A DNA stretch of 64,000 bases from Hemileia vastatrix (taxonomy: Eukaryota > Basidiomycota > Pucciniomycetes > Pucciniales > Zaghouaniaceae), in contig JASXTE010000008.1 in NCBI GenBank assembly GCA_030280995.1, positions 8,003,712 to 8,067,711 on the forward strand, read 5' to 3'. This document shows positions 42,540 through 55,704 of the stretch, in pieces. Numbering within the stretch: position 1 is the stretch's first letter; each line of letters starts with the position of its first letter. Position numbers and translations under genes: made by a program. A model generated the notes under the pieces. The model did no database searches. It worked only from the letters and a program-made list of their open reading frames with translations, and had not been told where the DNA came from.

Positions 42540-45500
42540 AATGAAAAGATTTGATAAAATCTGGAGCATTAGAAACGTTGATGGCTGGTTCCCAGGATGT
42601 TTTATTAGTGTCATTGAGGTAGCCTTCCCATTCCATGAGATATTGAAGTTTTCCTTTGCTCCTTCTTGAATTAATAATCTGGCTTACTTCCCACTCTAGA
42701 TGATCTTATACTTTTACCAGTTCTGGAGAAGGATGGTTCTTGCCTGGGTATATTTCTTGATCCAATTCCAAGAGAGATATGTGAAAAACAGGATGAATCG
42801 ATTGCCACTTTGGAGGTAGCTTGAGTCAAAATACATTTTAAGAGATTTCAGCAACAATTTCAAATGGACCCAAGCCCTTCTCAGATAGTTTCCTAGATGG
42901 TCTATTTGTTCAAATATTTTTCAGATTGAGCCATACTTTGTTGCCTGGGTTAAAGAGTGGAGCAGATTGTTGATGTTTATTGGCCTGTTCCTTATACCAC
43001 CAATTCACTGCTTCCAGGCTAGATTGAAGCTTTCCTTGAAGTCGTGAAATTTTTTGAAGATATTGTTCAGCAGGATTATTTATTCCTACATGAATAATAT
43101 TGAATCAAGGATGTCATCCATAGATAGTTTAGAAGGGAGATTGGTTTTTCAAAGAATGTGTCAAATTGTTATAAGAAAATTTGGCCAATGTTAACCATGT
43201 GGGCCAACCCTCATGTTGATAATTAACATACGTTTGAAGATATTGTTCAAGGATTTGGTTGACTCTTTTGGGTTTCCCATCAGTTTCAGGATGATAAGCA
43301 GTAGAAAGATTCCTTGTAATATATAATTGTCAACATAATTGAATCCAGAAAGTAGAAACAAACAAAGAAACTCTATCTGAAATAATATCATCGGGTAATC
43401 CTTGTTTAGAAAAATATGTGTTCTAGAAATAATTTTGCTAAATCCTCTGCTGTTGCAGTAGTAACAGTTTTAATAAAAATAGAAATTTTAGAAAATCTAT
43501 CAACTATAACTAGTATACTATAAAAATAATCTGATTGAGGTAATTGAGAAATTAAATTCATAGAAATTAATTCCCAAGGTTTAGAGGGAACTGGAAGTGG
43601 TTAAAGCAACCCATACTTCCTATGTGGAGGTACCTTGTTCCTATTACATTCATAACAGGCTTTGATATAGGCCTTGATTTCTCTAGTCATTCCTGGCTAG
43701 ACGAAATCCCTTGCTATTAGCTGGTAGGTTTTATCAACCCGAAAATGACCAGCTAATGGAGAATCATTTCTGCTATTGAAAATCCATAATTCTATATCCT
43801 TATCATCAGGTATGACTACTCTACCTTTGAAGACTAATAGACCTGATTCAATACTGAATCTTTTGACCCTTTCTTTGAGAGTGTTTTGTCTTTTAACCCC
43901 ACACAATAATCATCCTTTGATTGATCTTCTTGAATGTTTGATAGTGGATTTTGAATTGTTTGAGTTGTAATTGCATTGAGAGATGGGTTGTTAATATTGA
44001 TTTGTTGAAAATTGATTTGACACTCACTGGGTTCTTGTTAGCCAATACCTCCCCCCGCTCTGGGTAAATGTAGTCCCAACATGAAAATACGTCTGGAACT
44101 ATGAAATTTTTACCAGGGAAATAGGTAATAGTGAAAGAAAATTCAGATAAGGACTCTGCCCATCTGGCTTGACATTGTGTCAAGACTTTGGAAATCATAA
44201 AGTATTTAAAAGCATTATGATCTGTTAAAATTTGAAATGAACTATTAAGGCTGAGAAGAAAAGAGCACCATTTTTTAAGACAATGAACAATAGAAAGTGA
44301 TTCTTTATCATGAATTTCTTAATTTAACTATGCTGAGAGCAAGTTTTGTAATTTGAACGCAACAGGATGAAACAATTTTGTTTCAGGATTTAATTGGGAT
44401 ATAATCCCTGCAATAGCTTAATCACTAGCATCCATCTTGATGATCGTTGAAGCAGAGGGATCAAAATGTCAAAGAATTGGAGCTGTGGTGAACACATACT
44501 TCAATGCTTCAAATTCCTTTTGTGCTGTATTAGTGAAAACAAAGGGAATATCTTTTCTAAGAAGAGAAGTGAGATTTATGATATTTTTAGAGTAGTTATT
44601 GCCTGGTCTTCTAGAAGAAGGAGAGAAGGAGGAGGAAATAGATGGAAAATCTTTGTAATAGATAGAGAAATAAAAATAATAAAGCAATGTAATTATTTTT
44701 GAAGAGGAGGCAACAAGCTTTATAGGGGACTAGCTACTTTTGTAAAGGTTGTTTAAATTATAATATATTTTAACTAGTAAGGGTTTGATTTCAATGCGCG
44801 GAAACACTTATATTTATTATTGGACTTAGAGAAACCATATAATATTTATTTAATTTTAAAAATGTTAATAAAAATAAAATAAATGTAATAGATTAAAATT
44901 TATATTTTAGTTGAGTGTAAGTAATGATGAAGCTACAGGTGATTATCCAAAGCCTTTTATATGCAAAAGACCCTATGAAGTGCCACAAGTGAGTAATTAC
45001 AATATGGTAATAAAATGAAACAAGAATAAAAAGGAATAGAACTAAAACATAGATATTGAGAGAAAAACATGAAACAATAAACTAAACCCGTGAATAATCA
45101 ACCAGTTTTCCCACCATAAGTTCCCAAAACAATCAGTTGAAATAATCAGTAACTAAGTAAATCTGAAACATGAGAACAGTGAGTAAAATAACCCAAAACA
45201 GATATTACAGTGAGATGTAAAGGGTTTAATTAAAACAAATAGAAATATGTTCACGCAAAAAATCCATGTAATCAATCCGATCCAGTATAAAGCAATTTTA
45301 ATTAATTTTTTTAACTATGTAATTAATTCAATACTAGTTTAAATGAAACAAATGACTAATTTAATGATATTTGTAATTTAAAGTGGGGATTTAAATACTA
45401 TGTTATTAAATAAGCATCATAATTTATTTAATAATTTTCCTGACACAATTAAGGGTCAAAAAAGCGCCCAATATTATTGTTTAATAATATAAGAAAGGTT

Positions 45501-47402
45501 TTTATTTAATATATAAATTTAAATAATTAATTTAATTACATTGTAAGTCAATGTTACAGATATAATTATAATATATGTTTGTAATTAGTTAAATATTAAT
45601 TTATAATTATTAAATACATAAAAATGCGCCATTATTTTTAGAATAAAAAAATATTATGCTTAATTTAAATGTCTAGATAATTTTTATAACAATAAAATTA
45701 ATATAGCACTGATATTTAATAAGATACTTATATAATTTTGTTATGCAATAAAATATTAATTTATATACATAAAATGCAATTCTTAAGCCCTATTTCAGGT
45801 CCAATAAATCAACATATCATTTAATGGGCTCCTGGTATAGCCTGGCTGACAGTAATCTTTAATAAATCTTCTATAGAAATTTGAAAAACCTAAATACCCT
45901 TGTAAGGATTTTACCAATTTTGGCTCTGGCCATTCCAATATTTTTTTAACCTTTTTATCATCCATGAAAAAGCCATCAGTGGATAATGTAAAACCTTAGA
46001 AAGTAAATATACTTTAGGTGGAATTTGCACTTAGTGTGCTTGGTGTAAAGACAATGCTCTCAAAGATGATTGAGAACTTGTTGGAAATGTTTAATATGTT
46101 CCTTGAGGGTCTTTGAAAAATCAAAATATCATCTAAATAGACAACAACAAATTTTTTGAAAACATCATGAAAGATATCATTGACAAAAGTTTGAAAAGTT
46201 GAGGGTGCTTTACATAACCCAAAAGGCATAACTAAATATTCAAAACTACCAAACCTAGTGCACATTGCTGTTAAAGGTTCATGGACTTCAGCAATACATA
46301 TAAGTTTGTAAGCACCTGTTAAATCAATTTTAGAGAAGTAATTAGCACCAATAAACAAGGTAATAAGTAAAGACATAGGAGGAACTGAATTTGTGTTCTT
46401 CTTAGTCACTGCATTGAGTTTTCTATAATCAATGCACAACCTAAGACTTCCATCTTTTTTCTTAACAAAAAAAACTGGATAGCCAGTTAGAGATTTACTG
46501 GCTTGAATGAAACCTTTTTCTACATTCTCTGAAATTTAGTATCAAAGATCTTGATATTCATCTTTTGATAGGGAGTAGAAAGGACCTTCCAAAAGTACTG
46601 GACCTACTACCTCTATTTGATGATTGTAGGGTCTATGAGGTGGTAGCTTGTCAGCCTTACAGACTGAAAATACATTGAGGAAGTCATGATAAAATTCTGG
46701 TAGAGTTGATTTAATGGCTTCAATATTGATTTGGTTCACCTCTTCATCATCAAAGGAGTCTGTCAAGGGTAGACCTGAATTTAGAGAGCAAGAATCACTT
46801 ACCTTGAGGCTGTTAAGAACCTCTTTGAGTGAAGTAACCAAGCTAGAAAGGTTAACCAAATACTCATTTAGAGTAAAATTAGATGGCTGAAAATCATCTG
46901 GCAGAGAGGTTACCTCTAGATGGACTTGGTCAGATGGGTTCTTTAACTCCCTATTGACCTGCATTGAAGAATCAGAAATATACTTAGAATGAGGGGTGAT
47001 CAGTCCCTCTGACCAATCAATTTCTGGATTCCAATTTGTTAAAAATTCATTTCCAAGAATGATCTTGTCCATCCTTGGGGCATCCAAGACTGTTAATTCC
47101 CACTCAAAGGAGGAAAAATTTATAAAGTTAAAAACCCATAAAACTTTCTTACTGACCCAATACTTGGATTCTTATGATCTGACCAAATAAATTGGAATTT
47201 GATTGATATCTACAAATGTCATCTTAAATTTTTTGGAAAAAGATAAACTGATAAATGAAATTGAATCTTTAGAGTCAATGAGACAACTGAAGAAAATATC
47301 CTCCTTAAAAAGAGTAAATCTTAAACAGTTAATGGCAACTCCAGTCCTTAAGACATGGAGGTTCTGTGAACTAGGAAAAATAAAATAGTTTGCTTTGCAC
47401 AC
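42540..47402 (-). pseudogene. Ty3 pol of E, split by a solo LTR
   Basis: On the - strand: a decayed protease (CLIDSKDSISFISLSF near 47290, with DSG now DSK), a long linker (DKIILGNEFLTNWNPEIDW near 47060), RT (PPHRPYNHQIEV near 46630; CIDYRKLNAV near 46430; YLVMPFGLCKAPSTFQ near 46230; VVVYLDDILIF near 46140; [14 protein letters not shown] near 45860), then after the solo LTR RNase H (about 44600-44060), integrase zinc-binding (SPLAGHFRVDKT near 43755; CYECNRNK near 43650), the integrase core (about 43600-43180, several stops) and a chromodomain (VSQIINSRRSKGKLQY near 42680, LMEWEGY, TSWEPA to 42570). RT keeps LDD. Heavily interrupted. Confidence 0.9.
44597..45851 (-). repeat. Solo LTR of the B/C family in E pol
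   Basis: 1255 bp. On the - strand TGTCAGCCAGGCTATACCAG to AGACCAGGCAATA. Flanks GTAGT (44592-44596) and GTAAT (45852-45856) are a 5-bp target duplication with one difference. Removing the insert restores the pol frame FIKDYSKNI. TATA-like sequence at about 44965. Confidence 0.9.
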
Positions 47403-47419
47403 AAGTAAACTATCCTCCA

Positions 47420-48609
47420 GTTTTCTGACTTAGAAATTTTACCTTCCCTTTCCTTTAACTTTGAATAATCTTCCAACTTGTGTTTACCCCCACAATACAT
47501 ACATAAACAAATAGCTGCCCATCTTTTCCTTTCAGCCTCTTTTAATTCCCCTTTTGGATCTAATACCTTACTGATATCTCTAGGAGTCAAGCTTTTTGGG
47601 TTTATACTTATCCTTTCTTATTTGACTAGGTTTGGATTGAGTCAATTGGGCTGGCCCGGGATGATTTTTTGAAGGAGGCCCAGATTTGAAATTGGAACCA
47701 TGAGATTTTTGTGCGTCATGCCTTTTTTGAAGTCATCCTTGATGCACACCATTGAGTTTGAGGGTCCTATCCATTAAATCCATCAAACTTGCCATTTTAC
47801 ACCCATGAAGATTCAATTGATCCTGAATCCTCAAAGTAAGTCCCTTTTTGAAATGATATTTATGAGCGGAATCATTCCAACTAACTCAAGTTTTTAAAGC
47901 CCTGAAATTTGAGATATACTCAGAAGCTTTACCATTATTGTTCATGCAAAGGAAATCAAGTTCAATCTCCACATTTTCAGTTTCATTAGGAGCACCAAAC
48001 AATGTAAAAAGTTGGTCTTTGAACTTCTCCCATTAATAAGTAAATGAGATTTATTAGAGGAAAGCATGAGCAAATAAGGTTTGAACCACTGTGACACCTT
48101 TACTGATAAATAAGAAGAGGAATTAATGACCTTGGAAAGATCCATACTAAAAGTTCAAGGGTCATTGTGGAAAATTAGCTTGCATGTTTTCGAGAAGGGA
48201 CACAATCTTTAAGTGTTTTATCCATCAAATTTATCTGAAGATTTTATTGAATGTGTTTTAAATTTAGATCCTTTGGAGGAGGTAGGATTAGTAATGGTTT
48301 TAACCAATAGTTTCATAAATTACTCCAATGAAGTAGTTGGGCCAGGGTTTGAAGGTTGGCCTGAAGGTCCGGCAGCTGGGGCTGATGGTGCCTCATGCAT
48401 GGTATCCTCTCCTTCATCTTCTTTACTGGAGCCCTCAAAATCCTGGGGAATATCCTCTAAAGATTGAATTGAATGATTTTGCTCCCTTAAATCAAGTGTT
48501 TTGAGAGAGTGAGTGCAAGAAACAGGATGTAATGAGGTCAGCCTATCCCTAGCACCAGCTCTAGTAGTAGCACCTGTGGGAAGAGTAGTGCCTTAAATGG
48601 TTGCCATAT
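47420..48609 (-). pseudogene. Gag of E
   Basis: ATG at 48609 (MATI, then TAA), TGATTRAGARDRLTSLHP, HSIQSLEDIPQDFEGSS (about 48470), a gag core with SKGSKFKTHSIKSSDKFDG (about 48260), CKLIFHNDP (about 48190) and DLMDRTLKLNG (about 47775). A zinc knuckle CMYCGGKHKLEDY follows near 47500, where Tyr replaces the last Cys. Multiple stops. The core resembles gag proteins I associate with rust-fungus Ty3 elements (established by recall, not searched). Confidence 0.82.
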
Positions 48610-48674
48610 TTGAACTTAGCACATGAAGGTTGTAGTAGTACAAAGAATGAGAACTACAAAGAATTAAATTATAC

Positions 48675-49466
48675 TGTCACTGGTCAACCTATGCACAGGG
48701 TCAAGGGTGACCCCAAAGTAAGTGAGATATGAAGGAGGATAGAATTCACAACTTTGAAGCACAGAGGAATACTTCGAGGAAGTGATTTGAAGATAGATTA
48801 AAGTAACTAATACTGGTTTGAGATAATTTTTGAGGAATAATTAATGTATATGTTAAGGACACTAAAAATTATGTAAAATCTCACAAAGGGTTGCTAATTA
48901 ATATTCAAAGGGAAATATTTACTTAATTTAAGATTTAATAAAATTGATTATTAATTACGAAAAGGATAATTATAACAATAGCCTAATAAGAGTTTGACTA
49001 CTATCACAAATATATTATAATTTAATTCTAAATAATGTCAAAAAAATTAACCCCCTTTTAATATCCTATTCCTCCTTGCACTGACCCATTAATCAACCAG
49101 CCACCCTATACCCACAGACCCATCTAATCCACCAGAGTTCCCATTAAAAAGACATCTAACCTTATAACCCTTCTGCCCTTTTCCTACTTCACAGACCTCC
49201 TAATTTACCCTCAGATCCACAATTACCCCCCTGTTCAAATATTGCCTCGATCTTAGCACTAGATTATGTGCACCGGCCTATGATTGAAAAGTATAATCAT
49301 CTTTACCATTAGTGTACATTGAAGGTTTGGACAGCATGGCTTATTCAAGAACACAATAGAATGCTATCACCCCAAGGACGCTTTTTGCACATCACTAGTA
49401 GAGTTAGAGCTTGAATGGTGGGGTAATTGAGGTACTTTTACTTCAAGTGTCACATATTCTGTGACA
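48675..49466 (-). repeat. 5' LTR of E
   Basis: 792 bp; the - strand runs from TGTCACAGAATATGTGACAC (49466) to GACCAGTGACA (48675). The region after it reads GTATAATTTAATTC, as after the F LTR (TTATAGTTTAATTC). Confidence 0.9.
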
Positions 49467-50234
49467 GATAATTGGGGTATTAGGATTTTTATCCACAATT
49501 AATTTAATTGGGTATCAGTCAACTTTGATATCCCCTAACTTGAGGTCCTGTATCCCATTAAATTTAGTTGGATTGGTGTGATTTGGCATGAAAAATAGCT
49601 AATTTTTATTAGCTATTTGACTGAGTACATGTGAGGTAGGATTAATTCAATATCTTTTGCATAATTGTGAAAAAAATTCTCATTATTGTGTGCACTGAAA
49701 TATAATTCAATATGCTTTAATTCAAACTCCATTTTTGGACACTTTGTATGAGATGCAATACACATGAAGAGTAGATATTTCATGAAAGTAGGCAAAAGAG
49801 CATGAAAAAATAAGGAGTCAATGTTGCACGGCTGCAGAAGTTCACATTTAGTGCCAATTAGCAGAGGCAAAATGATTACTAATTTGTGTGACTGTGGAAA
49901 AAGGCTAATTAGCCTAGTTTTTTAATGTTGCCCAACATTTGCTAATGAGATTTTTAATGCATGATTGTACAGTTCATAGCCAATAATTATCACCTGGTGA
50001 ATGCATAATCCATGTTATCAGCCTTTTTTTTTCTTCCTAACACCACCACCATTGCTGCTGACCCCTTAAGATCATACTAGTTTGATGATTTACCTTTCAC
50101 ATTTTGTTAATTTGTCCTTTCTTTCTCTTTTCCTGCAAAACTGACTCATTAATCTTATCCAATGTTTACCTTTTTTACCGCTTTTCACTCAAACTATGAC
50201 AGGGGCCTCAGCTCACAAACAAAATCTCATCCAT
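49467..50234. other. No feature recognised
   Basis: Spacer between E and the copia element G. AT-rich with short open frames only; nothing I can support as a gene. Confidence 0.5.
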
Positions 50235-50239
50235 GAAAT

Positions 50240-50738
50240 TATTAGATTAACAAGAACTGTAGTGTAGGATGAGAATTTTAATCAGGGTAAGTCTTCTCCT
50301 CTTGTAGCTCTGGGATGAAGTTGAAGGCTGATTTTAATGTGCACTAACCTGAATACATGTAATTTATCCTGTCAATAATCCAGATCACAAATGTAGCAAG
50401 AACAGTGTGCTAACCTTTTAATCAGGTTAAGTCTTCTCCTCTAGTAACTCTGTTATGAAGCTGAAGGCTGATTTTAATGTGAGCTAACCTGTAGCGTAGG
50501 ATGAGAATGTGTACATAAGAATTTACAATATGGATGAGTGAGAGAAGTGATAAAGAATTATGAGAATCATAGACAAAACTCTATGACTATTTTGTACTGA
50601 TTAACAACTTCCCACTCTCAGACAATACATATTCTTTACCTTCTACATTCAGTTAATAGTAGTCTACTTTTGCAAAAAGAAATATCATAACAGTGAGTAT
50701 ACATAAATGAGATTAAAAAGTTATGTATTTTACTAACA
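50240..50738 (-). repeat. 3' LTR of G
   Basis: 499 bp; the - strand runs from TGTTAGTAAAATACATAAC (50738) to TTAATCTAATA (50240). It contains two copies of the AATCAGG..GGCTGATT repeat. Confidence 0.9.
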
Positions 50739-50744
50739 CTCCGC

Positions 50745-53700
50745 CTAATTGTTTGACCCAATAGTGTGCCCATATATATTCACACTAAGGTCTGCTTGAA
50801 ATTTTTCAAACTTATTGCAGTCCAGTGCCTTAGTTATTATATCCACCATCATGTTGTTTTTAGAACAATATTTGAGATTCAATTCACTGTCTAATACCTT
50901 TTCTCTGACCCAGTTGAAGTGAAATTTGATGTGTTTTGTACGTTTGTGAGCCACAGGATTCTTATAAAGTGCCATTTCCCCTTGGTTATCTCCATATAGT
51001 AAAGTACCCTGATTGTTTTTGTATCCTAATTCACTTAATGACTTGCATAACCATACTCCTTTTAATCCTGCATTGATATATCCTTTGTATTCGGACTCAG
51101 CAGCTGAGGTGAAGACTGTATTCTGTTTTCTGCTTTTCCATGATATTGCCCCTCCACCTAGTAGGAATGCATAGCCATTTGTTGATATTCAAGTTAAGTT
51201 AAATCCAGCCCAGTCTGCATCACTGAAACAAGTAGGTGCTTGTCTGTTGAGTACAGTTTTTGTAGGTATTATCATTTTTGAATCTTTTGAGTTTAGTATT
51301 CCTACATTGGAAGTACTTTTGAGATATTGGAGAATCCTGAGAGCTGCTTGCCTGTGATTTTTATTTGGTTTTATAAGAAATTGAGACAAGTAGTTTACCA
51401 CATGAGTGATGTCTGGTCTAGTGCACTGAGCTAGATAACCAATGCTTCCAATAATACTTCTTTAATCATTACCAGTTTTTAGAAATTGATTATGTTGCTC
51501 ATTTTCAGAGAGTAAAAGTTGAATGTTGGATTGCATTGGTGTTGGATTACCTTTACAATCTGACATCCTATAGGTTTCAAGTAAGTCTAATATATATTGA
51601 TATTGTTGCAATTGGAAATTTGTAGCATTTAGTTGAGTAATTTGTATGCCTAGTAAGTAAGTTCCCTTTGAAAAGTCATGAGCCTTAAAATCTTCTGAAA
51701 ACTTGGTGTTGAAATAGTGAGAACCCTGTGCAACAATTGCCATATCATCAACCCAAACAAACACATATAGATAATTATCTTTTGAGTCTCTTCTAATGAA
51801 AAAAATGGATTTCTATTACTAGTTTTAAATTTGTGCTTATGAAACCACTTTGAGACTTCTTGGTACCATGTTATAGGTGCTTGCTTCAGACCATAAAGGG
51901 CATTTTTTAGTTTTAGAATTTTATTACCATTATTTAGCTGGTCAATTTCTTTCTTGAAGTTGAGATTCAATTGATCTAACCATTCAGTAAATCCTTCGGG
52001 AGGTTTATTGAAAATATCTTCTTCCAAAGAACTATTCAAGAATGCTGTTTTGATATCAAGTTGATGTATACGTAATCCTTTGACAGCAGCCAGGGCAAAG
52101 ATAGTACGTAATTTTGCCATTCTCCCTGTAGATGCAAATGTCTTGTTGAAGTCTATCCCTTGTTTTTTCAGATATCCCTTAATGACAAGTAGCGCCTTGA
52201 ACTTGTTAAGTACTCCATTTTCATCATATTTGGTTTTAAAGATCCATTATGAGGGAATAGTTTTTTGTTGATTATTTTTGACAGTACACCAAACATGATT
52301 TTCATAGAGTGAGTCAAGTTCTTCTTTAATTGCACTTGTCCATTGTGCCCTTTAATTTCCATTAACAGCTCTTTTGTAATTCTAAGAGTTTGAGTTCTAC
52401 TGTTCTAAAAAGTTAATTAAAGCATTGTGCGTACCATCTAGTTTGTTTATTTGATTCTTGGTATGAGATTTCAATGTCATTCCAGTGTTTTGATTGTTGT
52501 TGTTTTCAGATGGAGGTGGACCTAGTCTCAAAATAAGGTTTCTAGATTGGGGTACATCCATTCTTTCCACTGATCTTTAACTTGTTCTTCAACAGCGTTG
52601 TGGAACTCATCATTGTCATCAATATGGGTTTTGGTGCATGCTTCCACTGGGGAGTGTGTTATGGTGATACTGAATATATTTTTAGGACTGTATTAATTTT
52701 TCATAGGAAATATTGACTTGTTGAAAGTAGCTTTGTGAGTGAAGAAGATTATTTTTGATTTAATATCTATTAGCTTGTAGTTGTTATTTCCATCAGAGTA
52801 GCCAAGGAGCACACATTTGATTCCAGTTGGAGAAAAATTACTGGTTCTTTGTTGTTTTGGAATTTTTGCTATTGGTAGACATCCAAATGGATGAAGATGA
52901 TTTATTTTGGGTTTTTTACCAGTGAGTGCCTCATATGATGACATCATATTTGCACCTTTACTAACAATTAGGTTTTCTAGATATACAGTGGTGATTACAG
53001 CTTCTACCCAATAGCTAAGAAGTAATCCAGATTGAAGTAGCATAGCCCAATATTTCTCTGTGGAAATTCTGTTACCTCTCTCACTGATTGGATTTTGTTC
53101 AGGCGTATAGGGTGCAGTGACTTGGTTGGTGATACCGTTTTCTTTAAGATATTCTTCAAATTTGTTTGAACAGTATTTGCCTCCACCATCAGTTACAATG
53201 GTCTTAATTCTTTACTCACAGATATTCTCATATTTAGCTTTGAACTCTATTAAATTGGATAGTGCTTCATCCTTATTTTTAACAGATAAACTGGTCAAGT
53301 TGATGTTAGGCCATCAGTTATTTTTATTCAATATTTGTAACCACTGTTAGTTGGAGGTTTTATTCTTCAACTAAGGTCAGTATGAATTACATCCATGGCC
53401 TTCTTTGGCTTCAGTAAGTGTCCTTTGAATGGAAGTTTCTTTTCTTTGGACAACTCACATATTTGGCAGAAGAATTGATTGTTGTTTAGTGGTTCACCCA
53501 CAGTCAATTTGGTGTATTTTGAGTTTGGGTGTCCTAGTCTCTCATGCCATAATTTAACAGAGCACATTCAAGCAGTCTCAGCAGTTTTGAATTGTCCATG
53601 CATTTCGCACAGGTCATTCTCAATATCAGCTGTGAATTTGAAATTTTTATTACTAACAAAACATCTTTCAGGATTATTAGAGTAGTTTATTTAAGAATTC

Positions 53701-54853
53701 GTTCTCCAGAAAACTGTAGTTGGGACAAGATCATACGGAAGTTTTGGTACATGAAGAACATCAAGAAATATAGCATTATCTCCCTCTACTAGTTTAACTG
53801 TCCCTTTCCCAACACATATTTTATTCTCATTCCCAGTGACTGTTTCAGTATTGATATTCTGATAAGTCCAGAAGAGCCTAAGATCTCTAATCATTGTTGA
53901 TGTGGCTCCTGAGTCACGAATTGGTTTTAGGTTGACATTGTTGTTGATAGAGGAGATAAGAACATACTGATTGAATGCCATCATTTCTGAGCCTTCATTC
54001 ATTTTATTTTTCTCAGCCATCTCCCTTTTTCATTGATTACGTTGTTCTAACCAGATTGGTTTACCAATTTTTTTTCCAGAATTCATTCTCAAGATGATCC
54101 ATTTTGTTAAAGTAAGTGCATTTATTTTGAGGTTTTCTTTCTTGGTGTTTGGAATTTTCAGTTTTGCTTGTCTCAGCTACTAAAGCCTTGGTTGTTTTTG
54201 ACTTGTTTATTTGATTATTCTGAAGATTGTTGAATTTATTGCTTTTTTCAAGTATTGCAATTACATTTGTCATGTTAACATACCCGGATGCAAGAATTTT
54301 CTGTGCTGTGGTTTGGTATTGGCCTGGAAGTTTCATGATTATTTGTGTTGCCACAGTATTGCCCTCATAGCTTATGTTTGCATTTCTTAACTTTTGTAGT
54401 CCTGACCTGATATCAGTGATGAAGTTTTTTAGATCAGTGGTGTATGTTAGATCTTTTAAAGATTTAAAGGCAGCGTCTTTTGTGAATTGATTGACTTCAG
54501 CGTGCTTTTCTTTCAGTTTTATCCACATTTTATAAGTATAGCCTTTCAGTTCTGGACAGTCGCAGATTAGCATTGTGTTTTCATGGTCAAGGTGTCAAAG
54601 AATCATAGAGTAAGCCTACATGTCTATCTTGGGAAATTTTTTAATTTCATTTGCACTTGGAGTAGTTATTTTGAGCCATCTTCTTTTTTGGTAGTAATTA
54701 TGATGAACTCATTTTTGGTTGCATCCCATAGATCATTTTCTAAAATAAGACCTTCCATATGAGCTGCCTAAGTAAAGTAGTTGTCACCTTTTAGTTTGGT
54801 GTTGTTTTTGTTTTCAAGTGCCAAAATTAATTCACAAATTCTGTCACTGTCCA
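50745..54853 (-). pseudogene. Copia gag-pol polyprotein of G
   Basis: ATG at 54853 (MDSDRICELILALENKNN). Gag with ELKGYTYKMWIKLKEKHAEV (about 54550), a degraded zinc knuckle (CTYFNKMDHLENEF, about 54120), protease with RDSGATSTMI (about 53915), pre-integrase WHERLGHPNSKY and CQICELSKEKK (about 53540-53450), integrase with IVTDGGGKY (about 53200) and SERGNRIS (about 53080), RT with LDIKTAFLNSSLEEDIF (about 52065), YGLKQAPITWYQEV (about 51890) and FVWVDDMAIV (about 51750), and RNase H (TCFSDADWAG at about 51220; MALYKNPVAHKRTKHIKF at 50975). Catalytic residues are largely retained but many stops and frameshifts are present. Confidence 0.9.
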
Positions 54854-54911
54854 TTTTTTTAAGTTACTAGTTATTGTTTTCTTTGTGGTACACAATCTGG
54901 TACTGATAATG

Positions 54912-55699
54912 TGTTAGATTAACCAGAACTATAGTGTAGGATGAGACTTTTAATCAGGGTAAGTCTTCTCCTCTAACATTTTTGGGATGAAGCTGAAGGC
55001 TGATTTAAATGTGTGCTAACCTGGATACATGTAATTTATCCTGTCACTAATCCAGATCACAAATGTAGCAAGAATAGTGTTCTAACCTTTTAATCAGGGT
55101 AAGTCTTCTCCTCTAGTAACTCTGGGATGAAGCTGAAGGCTGATTCAAATGTGGGCTAACCTGTAGTGTAGGATGAGAATATGTACAGAATAATTCAAAA
55201 TATGGATGAGCAAAAGAAGTGATAAAGAATTATATTACAAAATTTAAGCACACCTGTATACATGTAATTTATCCTGTAACTAATCCAGACCACAAATGTA
55301 GCAAGAACAGTGTGCTAACCTGTTGTAGTAAATGTAAGTATAGTAGTAGACATATTAACTTATTAACAAGCACACCTTTTAATCAGGGTAAGTCTTCTCC
55401 TCTTGTAAATCTGGGATGAAGCTGAAGGCTGATTTAAATGTGCGCTTACCTGTAGTGTAGGATGAGAATGTGTACAGAAGAGTTCACAATATAAATGAGC
55501 AAAAGAAGTGATAAATAATTATGAGAATCATAGAAAAAATACTAGGACTATTTTGTACTGATTAACAACTTCCCAGGCTCAGAAAATACATATTCTGTAC
55601 CTTCTATATTCAGTTAATAGTAGTCTACTTTTGGGAAAAACAATGTCATAACAATGAGTATACATAAATGAGATTAAAAAGTTGTGTATGATACTAACA
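54912..55699 (-). repeat. 5' LTR of G, expanded
   Basis: 788 bp; the - strand runs from TGTTAGTATCATACACAAC (55699) to GGTTAATCTAACA (54912). Three copies of a ~55-bp unit AATCAGGGTAAGTCTTCTCC..GAAGGCTGATT lie at about 54953, 55092 and 55381, plus a repeated GTAATTTATCCTGT segment. The AATCAG/CTGATT ends of the unit can pair. Confidence 0.9.
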
Positions 55700-55704
55700 G
55701 AAAT

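Larger units (their letters stand above)
39953..49466 (-). mobile_element. Ty3 chromodomain element E
   Basis: Two LTRs (39953-40753 and 48675-49466) in - orientation enclose gag, protease, RT, RNase H, integrase and chromodomain on the - strand, an AT-rich spacer, and an opposite-strand gene next to the 3' LTR. A solo LTR of the B/C family (44597-45851) interrupts pol. Flanks TGGAA and GATAA do not match, so the target duplication is lost or the ends are slightly off. Element F (56545 onward) is the same family in opposite orientation. Confidence 0.9.
50240..55699 (-). mobile_element. Complete Ty1/copia element G
   Basis: LTRs 50240-50738 (3') and 54912-55699 (5'), target duplication GAAAT at 50235-50239 and 55700-55704, and a degenerate gag-pol of copia order (gag, protease, integrase, RT, RNase H) on the - strand. 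The LTRs differ in length (499 versus 788 bp) because the 5' LTR carries extra copies of an internal repeat. Confidence 0.94.
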
